Source: Cephalotus follicularis (Eukaryota > Streptophyta > Magnoliopsida > Oxalidales > Cephalotaceae). Taken from it: a stretch of 64,000 nt of DNA. A program made the translations under genes and the position numbers. The stretch is taken from contig BDDD01000879.1 in NCBI GenBank assembly GCA_001972305.1, positions 69,262-133,261 of the forward strand, read 5' to 3'. Positions 55,926 through 64,000 of this stretch are shown here, in pieces. A model generated the notes under the pieces. That model was not told the origin of the DNA. It worked only from the letters and a program-made list of their open reading frames with translations, and searched no databases. Each line of letters opens with the position of its first letter. Position 1 is the stretch's first letter.

Positions 55926-58678
55926 TGTAATAGCCCTAAATATTATAAAGAATTATTATTGTGCTTTGTAATTATTTTCCTGCCCTTTTTGGCCTGGGTC
56001 CGAATTTTATGATGTATTTATTTGGGCCTTAATGGAATATAATTTGTGAACTTGGGCTAACAAGAATATGTTTTTCTCCTTGGGCTGGATTTAATGTAGT
56101 AGTTGGCTTATTGGGCCTTAATGTAGAAAGTTTATTTGGCCCAAGTGGGAGGAGGCTGGACCAAGCCCAGCAAGAGGCCTGCACCCGTAAGAGCTCTCTC
56201 AAGAGTTCTAGACTCTTCCAATGGTCTTTTTAAAAAGGAGAAGCTGACAGGGAGCTACACTTTAGTCATTTCTTACACATTTTTATCTAGAGAATTCAGG
56301 AGAATGAGAGAGTGGGAAGAAGGAGACAAAGTGGGTGCTGTCCATGGACTCCCCCATGTCCCCTGCACTCCGATGGTGTAAATACCATTCCCTGGGAGAA
56401 AGATTGTGCAAGAAAGAAGGAGAATTGGCAAGCTAAAGTATAGCAGTCCTCAACCAAAGGAAGTCCAGAATTAAGGAGGAGGAAGAAATCTCCGTTTTCC
56501 ACCTTTACCCCAGGTAGGTTACTCCATATCCGAGTACCTACCAGCTTGTGTGTGTGTGTGTGTCAGCTATGTGTGTTTTATGATTTGTCTGCTGCCAGGA
56601 ATGATTTCATCATGTACTGCTTTATTGTTTGTGCTTTAAGTGCATTTCCTAGTATTAGGAATTTTATATTGTTCTTTGGATTAAGTTTGGGACACGTACA
56701 CACTGTACTTTGATGAGTGGCGCTAAGCATCACTGTTGAGTGTCCCTGGTATTGTGATTGTGCGCACCAATAGTGCGTCGCGCACGTTGGCATAGATGCA
56801 GAGGCAACACAAGACACGCTCGAACTTCCCTGGCCGTGCATCCTAGCATGGCTACTTTCCGAGCGCCTAGCCGGCAAGCACCAAGTTCCCCTTCGTAGCC
56901 GGCGTACAGTGTCTAGGCGTCAAGTATGTTGTATATCACCCCTGCAACCATGCTGAATGTACGTTGAACTCCATCGCAAACATTTCGGTGGCGGGGAACT
57001 AGGTGTGCGCTTGACCAGCACGTCTGAGATGTAATGCCCGAACTCCACTGCCAACGCCAGGGGAGCCAGTGCCTAGGTGACATGCGCCCGAGGTGCCAAG
57101 GTGACATGCGTCTGAGGTGCCCAGGTGACATGCGCCTGAGGTACCGAGGTGACATGCGCCCAAGGTACCGAGGTGACATGTGCCTGAGGTGACATGCGCC
57201 GGAGGAGACAATGCCCGAGGAGACATTCGCCCGAGGATACGATGGCCGACGTGACATGCACCCAATGAGACGATGCCCGATGTGACATGCGCCCAAGGAG
57301 ACAATGCCTGGGGCGACATGCGCTAGAGGAGATGATGCCTGGGGTGGCATGCGCTGAGAAGACGATGCCCGAGGTGACATGCGCCGAGGAGACGATGCCC
57401 GAGGTGACATGTGCATGAGGAGATGTGATGCCATGGCAGACATGCCCGAGCTTCTCTATCAATGCCTGGGGAGCCATGTGCCCGAGGTGGTGACGGCAGA
57501 GGAGTCATGCCGGGATGCCATGCCAGGAATGTCACGGGCCCAAGGTGACAACACTTGGGAGGACATGCGCCGAGGTGACGACGCCAGGGGTGACATATTC
57601 TATGTGCCAATGCCAGAGGAGCCGTCCATGGCTCTTCCCTACCATGCTCGCGTTATGATCCTCCTCTACCTTCTTCGAGCATGAGGTGGCACTTAGTTCT
57701 CCCCTGCCATGAGCCAAGTATGCATACTATGCATGCATTGTCCCTTGGAGTTGTCCCCTACATGCTCCTACGTGGAAAGGAAATGGAATATGAGTATGTA
57801 TATGTCCCCTGGCATGACCTCCCTGCATACGTCACGAAGAAGGAAGTTGGATAAGTATAGGCATGCACCCTTGGGCAGGTAATTATGTGATGAATATAGC
57901 CTTGCATGCGCCATGCATGCGGGTCTTGTGCATAGGAAGGTACCATGCACTCTTTTATACCCTGGTCAGACTTAAGGAATGAATAAAGAATGATAAAGGA
58001 AATGGAACCAAAAAAGGATACATATAGATGGTCCCTGGAAGGTGAGCCCAACAGGGGTGAATTCTGCCGAGCAGGTGAACCCATGGGGTGAACTCCGCGA
58101 GGCAGGTGAGCCTAAAGGGGAACCTTATACACTGACCAGACCATAGGATGACCGAACTAGACTCCTCTTTTAAGTGTTTGATATGTATGATTTGAGTAGA
58201 GTAGTCCAAGGACAAAGGATGATGCCATTAGGTTATGGTTTGCATTCATGGTAGGCATGCATATTTATTTCTCCTCTGCATTTATTGTTATTCCTCTGGT
58301 ATGTGCCCGTGCATGTGGTAACCTACACAACCCTCAGGGTTGCTGACCCATTCCTTTGAATGGGCCAGGTACAGGAACAGGTAGTGGTAGCACATCGCAA
58401 CAGCGTCAAGAATAAAGAGTGAAGTAATTTCCTCCTCCTCGGAAGTACGCTTTATGGTTGGATTCTACAGAAATGATTATGTATGTATTTATTTTTATCT
58501 GCTGGTTGTAGCAGTGTATTTTAGTAGTATTGAACTGGGTCTGTATATCCACATATTGAATAAAGGACTATGCTTATGATTTATTTAAGTTTTAAATTTT
58601 GTGGTATTGATTAATAATGATTGTACGGATTGCCACGTGTCGAGTCGTGAGGTTCAACCCACGGTTCGGGGCGTGACA
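55926..58678 (+). repeat. N2 3' LTR (2.75 kb)
   Basis: Starts TGTAATAGCCC and ends GGGCGTGACA. Has the donor-like CAG|GTAGGT near 56514, a minisatellite at 57060-57420, a contracted GGTGAACC array at 58035-58120 and the hairpin at 58342. The open frames at 56913-57610 lie in the minisatellite. Confidence 0.9.
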
Positions 58679-60196
58679 GTCGATGCCTGGGGAGCCATGT
58701 GCCCAACGTGGTGACGCCATAGGAGTCGTGCAGGGATGACATGCCAGGAATGTCACGAGCCCGAGGTGACAACGCCTGGGAGGACAGGGGCCGAGGTGAC
58801 GATGGCAGGGGTAACATATGCTATGTGCCAACGCCAGAGGAGCCGTCCATGGGTCTTCCCTACCTTGCTCGCGTTATGATCCCCCTCTGCCTTCGTCGAG
58901 CATGAGACGACACTAAGTTCTCCCCTGCCATGAGCCAAGTATGCATACTATGCATGCATTGTCCCCTGGAGTTGTCCCCTACATGCACCTACGTGGAAAG
59001 GAAATGGAATATGAGTACGTATATGTCCCCTGGCATGACCTCCCTGCATGCGTCATGAAGAAGGAAGTTGGTAAGTATAGGCATGCGTCCCCGGGCTATA
59101 AATTATGTGATGAATATAGCCTTGCATGCGTTATTGAAGAAGGAAATGGTATATGTGTATGCATGCGTCCCTGTCATACTCCCTACATGCAATCATAAAT
59201 TAAGGAAATGAGACCCCGGGTAGGTGAAGAATAAGGTGAGTGAGAGAGTTTACATGCATGCATTAGCTAAGTATAGTGAGCATGAGAAGGTGCCATGCTC
59301 CTTTTATACCCGAGATGCGCTTAATGGACAAAGAGATAAAAAGGAAATAATAAAAGGAAGGAAATGGAATGTAAAAAGAAAGGAATTATATAGATAGACC
59401 CTGGCAGGTGAGCCCAGCATGGGAGAATTCCGTCGAGCATGTGAACCCAAGGGGTGAACTCCGCGAGGCAGGTGATTTCGGGCGAATTCGCCAACGGTGA
59501 ACCTAAAGGTGAATTCCGCCAGAGCTGGTGATCCAAAGGGTGAACTTCCAGAGCAAGTGAGCAAAGGGCGAATTCCGCTCGGCAGGTGAACCTGGAGGAG
59601 AACTACGCGGGCAGGTGAGCCTCAAGGTGAACCTTATATATTGTCCGGACCATAGGATGACCAGACTAGACTTCTCTGTTAAGTGATTGATATTGATGAT
59701 TTGAGTAGAGTAGTCCGAGGACAAAGGATAATTATATTATGTTATGGATTGTGGTTTGCTTTCATGTTATGCATGCATTATTATTATTTCTCCTCTGCTT
59801 TTATTGGTTGTTCCTCTGGTATGTGCCCGTATATGTGGTAACCTACACAACCCCTAGGGTTGCTGACCCATTCCTTTGAATGGGCCAGGTACAGGGCCAG
59901 GTAGTGGTGGCACATCACAGCAGCGTCAAGGATAAATAGTAAAGTAAGTTCCTCCTCCTCAGAAGTACGCTTTATGGTTGGATTCTCAAGAAATGATTAT
60001 GTATTTATTTATTTTTATCTGCTAGTTGTAACAGTGTATTTTAGTAGTATTGATCTGGGTCTGTATATCCACACATCAATAAAGGACCATGTTTATGATT
60101 TATTAAGTTTTAAATTTTATGGTATTGGTTAATGATGATTGTACAGATTGCCATGTGTCGAGTCGTGGGGCCCAACCCACGGTTCGGGGCGTCACA
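58679..60196 (+). repeat. T1 3' LTR, second part
   Basis: Resumes at GTCGATGCC (duplication GTCGA plus continuation), aligning with 35765-37296. The GGTGAACC minisatellite is at 59405-59635 and the hairpin at 59862. The terminus reads GGGCGTCACA instead of GGGCGTGACA. Confidence 0.9.
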
Positions 60197-61007
60197 AGTG
60201 GAGTCAGAAAAACTGTCCGAAATGAGTCATAGGAGACTGCGGCGCGTGGGCTCTCGGGCCACTACTGGCCGCCGTGTGTCTTTCAAGCGTGGTCGGCCAG
60301 TAGCAGTGAGGGTCCCATATGGAGCGCTTGAGGCCGGGGATCATATATCCGGGGCGCGTTTGCTACGGCGCCGCCTCTTCTGGCCGGAACGAACGCTTTT
60401 GACTGTGGTTGACTTTGTCGGTGATCTGCGTTGCCGGCGTCACCAAGGGTCGGGGCTGGTCGGGTTCGATTCATCTCGATGCCAGGATGCCGAATATGTG
60501 TTTGCCTTATCATGACGATCACCGGAGACAGAGCTATGGCGTTCAACATTGGCGGGGAGAGAAGACGTTCACGAGCATACAGGAGGCCGTTGCCGGTGAT
60601 GAGATGGGGTCCGGTGCACTCAGGAGATCATAGGGGTTCAACCGGTCCCTTTTCCGACGTTGTATCGTTACCGACGCCGACGGCAGAGGCTGAGTGTGAG
60701 AGAGAGCGGGTGGTAGGGAGAGAGAGAAAGTGGGAGAGAAAACAAAATTAAGTATAAAATTAGGGTTTTTGATTTTTAAAAATGCTGAAAATGGTTTTAA
60801 CACTTAAAGAAAAAAGCCAAAATTGTTTTATTTATTCATAGACTCGATATCAAAACCCACTAGGCTAAAGCTAAAACCCACTTAGCCCAACCAAGAGCAA
60901 AACAGACCGAAAATGGGCAGTCCACATACCGAAAAAAAATATCGACAGCCCACACGAAAAAAATTAAAAAGGTCCAAAAATTTTATACAGAAAAATGAGA
61001 TATTACA
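60197..61007 (-). repeat. M2 5' LTR, U3-side part
   Basis: Aligns with 29727-30542 of the left LTR. GC-rich 60200-60700 with open frames on both strands, then the LTR start TGTAATATCTC (minus strand, 61007). GGTAA at 61008-61012 is the M2 target duplication. Confidence 0.88.
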
Positions 61008-61012
61008 GGTAA

Positions 61013-61734
61013 GGAGCTTTTTGGTTTTGGCTGGTTACTATAGGCAGTTCGTGGAAGGTTTTTCCTCTATAGCCTTGCCACTTACTCAGCTCATGAGGAA
61101 GGGAGATAAGTTTTTATGGAATGATGAAAGGGAGGCAATCTTTAAGAAGTTGAAGAATGGTCTTGTGTCTGCACCAATTCTTTGTCTGCCGTCTGGGTCG
61201 GGTGGATACCAGATTTTCAGTGATGCTTCTAAGAAGGGATTGGGTTGTGTTCTGATGCAGCATGGTCATGTGATAGTTTATGCTTCGAGACAGTTGAAGC
61301 CTTATGAAGTGAATTACCCTACACATGATCTCGAGTTGGTGGCAGTTGTGTTTGCGCTGAAAATCTGGAGGCACTACTTGTACGGAGAAACTTGTGACGT
61401 ATTCACCGATCATAAAAGTCTCAAGTACAGTTTTACGCAGAAATAGTTGAACATGCGTCAGAGGCGATGGTTGGAACTTTTGAAGGATTACGATCTGAAT
61501 ATTCAATATCACCCTAGTAAAGCAAACGTGGTAGCTGATGCTCTTAGTAGAAAGAGTTTTAGGAGTGTGGCAGCTTTGGTTACTCTGTCGCATTTGATAG
61601 CAGATATGGAGCGGTTGGATTTGAATCTGTTCATTCGGGGTTCGGATGGGTACATGGCTGGTATGAGTATGGAGCCTACTCTTATATCTCGAATTAAGGC
61701 AGCTCAGAGTGATGACGGTGAGCTTTGGGCCTGA
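61013..61734 (+). pseudogene. H1 RT end and RNase H
   Basis: Resumes the RT ([21 protein letters not shown]) and continues through RNase [42 protein letters not shown], a TAG at 61444, [26 protein letters not shown] at 61732 precedes the integrase part. The open frame listed from 60913 is M2 LTR sequence run through the junction, so its first 30 codons are not H1. Confidence 0.9.
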
Positions 61735-63107
61735 GTTCAGAATGTTGAAAAGGGTAAACAGTCAGAGTTTCGTGTAGATGAGCATGGTGCGATATGGTTG
61801 GGTAGTCCGTTGTGTGTTCCGACTGATCCTACTTTGAGAAAGGCTGTTTTGTCTGAAACACATAGTTCTCCATTTTCTATACATATGGGTTCTACAAAAA
61901 TGTATAGAGACTTAAAGAGAAATTTCTGGTGGAACGGAGTGAAGAGGGATGTAGCGGAGTTTGTTGGGAAGTGTTTGGTCTGTCAACAGGTCAAGATCGA
62001 ACACCAGCATGCCAGTGGTTTGTTATAGCCCTTGAAGGGTCCAGTATGGAAATGGGAGAGTATTGCGATGGATTCTGTTACGGGTTTGCCAAGAACTTTC
62101 AGGAGGAACGATGCTATTTGGGTTGTAGTGGATCGGTTGACCAAATCAGCTCACTTCTTGGCTATCCGAGAGGATTTCTCAGTGGACCGTTTGGCGGAGG
62201 TTTTCCAGCAGGAGATTGTGAGACTTCATGGGACGCCTGTATCTATCGTTTCGGATAGGGATCCCCATTTCATTTCACGGTTTTGGAAGGGATTTCAGAA
62301 AGCATAGGGTATGAGGCTCAACTACAGTACAACTTTTCATCCACAGACAGATGGGCAATCTGAGAGGACCATCCAGACTTTAGAGGATATGTTGAGGTCT
62401 TGTGCTTTGGAGTGGACTGGAAACTGGGACGAGTATCTGAGCTTGGTGGAGTTTGCCTACAACAACAATTGGCATGCTAGCATACGTATGGCTCCATTTG
62501 AAGCTTTGTATGGGAGGAAATGTCGAGCTCCGACGTGTTGGGATGAGGTCGGGGAAGGAGTTATCGAGGGACTCGAACTAGTGCAAATCACTACTGAAAA
62601 AGTGGCAATAGGAAGGGAGAGATTGAAGGCAGCTCAATCTCGACAGAAAAGTTATGCAGACAGACATCGGAGGGACTTGGAGTTCAAAGTAGGTGAACAT
62701 GTGTTCTTAAAAGTTTCACCTTGGAAAGGAGTCCGACGGTTTGGTTTGAAAGGGAAGTTGAGTCCCCGGTACATAGGACCCTTTGAAGTTCTGTAAAAGG
62801 TTGGAGCGGTTACTTATCGGTTAGCTTTGCCTCCGAAATTGGCACACACCCACAATGTGTTCCATGTGTCCTTGTTGAGGGGTTATCAGTATCATCCCCT
62901 GCACGTGGTCCACTATCCTTTGGCAGTATTCGAGAGGATCTATCTTATGATGAGGAGGCTGAGGATATTCTGGATCGACAGGAGCGGGTTACGCGTAGCA
63001 AGACCGTTCCTTTTGTGAAAGTTTTGTAGAGGAACCATCCCAAACGTGAAGCTACTTGGGAGTTGGAGGAGCATATTCGAGAGAGATATCCTCGCTTGTT
63101 TGTTTAA
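61735..63107 (+). pseudogene. H1 integrase with chromodomain-type C-terminus
   Basis: Zinc region (STKMYRDLKRNFWW... CLVCQQVKIEHQ), TAG at 62026. Core AMDSVTGLPRTF, VDRLTKSAHFLA, VSDRDPHFISRFW, TAG at 62305, DGQSERTIQTLEDML, EALYGRKCRAPTCWDE, GPFEVL, TAA at 62794. Then HNVFHVSLLRGY, frameshifts near 62930, TAG at 63027 where the family has Trp, and REATWELEEHIRERYPRLF to the TAA at 63105. Where the first catalytic Asp is expected the text reads AMDSVTG, so Asp is present. Dead through at least five stops. Confidence 0.9.
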
Positions 63108-63146
63108 TGTATGTGTATGTTTATGATTTCGGGACAAAATCTTTAT

Positions 63147-63160
63147 TTTTTGGGGTTGGA
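63147..63160 (+). promoter_or_regulatory. H1 polypurine tract (T-interrupted)
   Basis: TTTTTGGGGTTGGA directly before the LTR start. Weaker than the T1/N2 tracts because of the T pair, probably through decay. Confidence 0.6.
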
Positions 63161-64000
63161 TGTAATAGCATATTTATCCGTGTGCATATTTCGGGCTTTT
63201 TAATCGGTTTTGTTGTGTAGCCTATCTACTTTATGTTGGGTTATGTGTTGTGGGCTGACTGATACCAGCCTTGGGTTTTGGGTATGTTAGTATGTGTATA
63301 TGTATTAGTAAAGGTTTTGTTTGTTTTATTTATATAAAATCAGTTTTTAATTACTTTAATCAAATCTTTTATTTTATTTTTTTCCTTATTTTCATTTATT
63401 TCCCTTTCTTTTATCCCACACCAGTTTCCCTCTCATATCTTCCTCTTCCTACTGTAAATCTCTCCCTCCTTCGATTTCCTTCTCCTAAAAATCTTCCTCT
63501 TCCCCTATCTAATCAGATCATGTCTCCCTTTTTCCTTATCCTGGTTAAAATTTCCTCTCCTTTTCTGTTTAAGTATAGAGACGCCACACCACTTTGTCAT
63601 CCGCATCTCTATCGTCTGCTGGAAACCGATTCTTCAAATTGGAATTCATTTTTGTTCTTGTGCAAGTGTCTTCATCAAATCAGGTTTGGTTATTCATATT
63701 TTGGTTTAAGGATTGTGTTGTTTGCTATGCATAACAATGACAATTTTTTTTGAATCCGTGCGTCCTCCCTCTTGTTTTCCTTTTGAACAGCCATTGGACA
63801 CCTCTGATTTTGGTGTTTCTGCAACTGTTTTTGCATCCTTCAGGTTTGTCTCCTCTGTAGTTATGGCTTAGTAATTGATTTTGGTCTTATTTCAATCCAA
63901 TTTTATTGTCATATAGGCTGTTAAAGGTTGTTGGTTTTGGTTCTTGCAATTCTAAGTTCTGTCATGGTCCTGAATCTGTCAGCATGTATTAGGCATCTAG
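63161..64000 (+). repeat. H1 3' LTR, cut by window end
   Basis: Starts TGTAATAGCATATTTATCCG. It shares layout with the 5' LTR (CGGGCTTTTTA, CTACTTT.TGTTGGGTTTATG, GGGTATGT...GTATGTG) but with many substitutions, plus the CT-rich stretch 63410-63570 and a donor-like CAG|GTTTGG at about 63682. The open frame 63271-63753 lies in LTR sequence and has no protein resemblance that I recognise. Confidence 0.8.

Larger units (their letters stand above)
42729..58678 (+). mobile_element. N2: Tekay-like chromovirus inside T1 3' LTR
   Basis: Same LTR family as T1. Target duplication GTCAA (42724-42728) / GTCGA (58679-58683), differing at one CpG position. What remains: the first half of the 5' LTR, the N3 array, the last 220 codons of integrase (55239-55895), polypurine tract and a full 3' LTR. 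Everything from mid 5' LTR to mid integrase has been lost at the N3 junction. Confidence 0.9.
34426..60196 (+). mobile_element. T1: Tekay-like chromovirus inside M2 5' LTR
   Basis: Target duplication AGCGG (34421-34425) / AGTGG (60197-60201), one mismatch. The empty site can be read in the other M2 LTR near 29722-29730 (GAGCGAAGTC). 5' LTR 34426-37296, primer site 37302, degraded gag, protease, RT, RNase H, integrase to 41503, polypurine tract 41528-41540, 3' LTR 41541-42728 continuing after N2 at 58679/58684-60196. LTR starts TGTAATAGCCC and ends GGGCGTGACA. Confidence 0.92.
28218..61007 (-). mobile_element. M2: non-autonomous LTR element inside H1 RT
   Basis: Minus-strand element with perfect 5-bp target duplication GGTAA (28213-28217 and 61008-61012). 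3' LTR on the left (28218-30542), a 1.85-kb interior without coding sequence, primer site at 32378-32388, and the 5' LTR on the right split by T1 (32394-34425 and 60197-61007). The LTR begins TGTAATATCTCATTTTTCTG and ends GGGGGTGTTACA, like the N3 LTR (TGTAATATCCTGTTTTTCTG...), so the two families are relatives. It depends on enzymes from elsewhere. Confidence 0.9.
17679..64000 (+). mobile_element. H1: Tekay-like chromovirus hosting all later insertions
   Basis: A Ty3/gypsy element whose 5' LTR starts TGTAATACCC at 17679 and ends GGTGTTACA at 25565. Primer site 25571, gag-protease-RT to 28217, then (after the 32.8-kb M2 block) RNase H-integrase 61013-63107, a polypurine stretch, and a second LTR from 63161 that leaves the window. 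Reading frames join exactly across M2: THR-GLU-VAL at 28217 continues as [10 protein letters not shown] at 61013 once one GGTAA copy is removed. The integrase C-terminus (VPFVKVL...REATWELEEHI) is of chromodomain-bearing Tekay/Del type. Many stops and frameshifts make it inactive. Confidence 0.88.

Noticed and set aside
63271..63753. 160-codon ORF near the right edge as a host gene
   Set aside because: It lies within the H1 3' LTR (starts after 63161), is T-rich and has no recognisable domain.

Overview
This window is plant nuclear DNA made almost entirely of nested LTR retrotransposons. No host gene, tRNA, rRNA or CRISPR array was found. The evidence is plant-type chromovirus (Ty3/gypsy, Tekay-like) pol proteins, a Sire-lineage Ty1/copia element with its lineage-specific extra ORF, an Athila/Tat-style polypurine tract and LTR, initiator-Met tRNA primer sites (TGGTATCAGAG), LTRs of 2-4 kb and heavy stop-codon decay. 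I cannot name the species. A flowering plant with a large, repeat-rich genome is the safest reading.

Layout. (1) 1-2202: an inverted scrap of Tat-type pol, then a 374-bp duplicated LTR piece and an Athila/Tat-like LTR (A). (2) 3310-14181: a solo Ty3-type LTR (L) split by a Sire copia element on the minus strand (3337-11502: LTR, multiplied polypurine tracts, extra ORF, pol, 3' half of gag, LTR). (3) 14395-17625: two more Athila/Tat-like LTRs (C and B) around a short non-coding interior. (4) 17679 to the window end: chromovirus H1, which hosts everything else. Its 5' LTR contains a rearranged minus-strand chromovirus V (18126-23712). Its RT domain is split by the non-autonomous minus-strand element M2 (28218-61007, target duplication GGTAA on both sides). 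The 5' LTR of M2 is split by chromovirus T1 (34426-60196, duplication AGCGG/AGTGG). The 3' LTR of T1 is split by N2 (42729-58678, duplication GTCAA/GTCGA). The 5' LTR of N2 is broken by N3 (44100-55238), a tandem LTR-interior-LTR-interior-LTR array. H1 > M2 > T1 > N2 > N3 is a five-deep nest that can be read base by base.

All coding regions are retroelement gag/pol. Almost all are broken by stops or frameshifts. The best preserved are the Sire RT-RNase H reading frame (about 800 codons) and the 460-codon integrase of V. No element in the window looks autonomous.

The strongest unexplained signal lies in the LTRs. Palindromes centred on TCGA (GTCGAC, ATCGAT, CAGTCGACTG, GCGTCGACGC) form clusters in at least six LTR families of both superfamilies. 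Their spacing is mostly 19-22 bp or simple multiples, close to two helical turns. A second signal is a block of short hairpins with wobble-preserved stems that recurs in the LTRs of H1, M2 and N3. A third is a hairpin/splice-acceptor-like motif about 300-400 bp before the LTR end of all the Ty3-type families.
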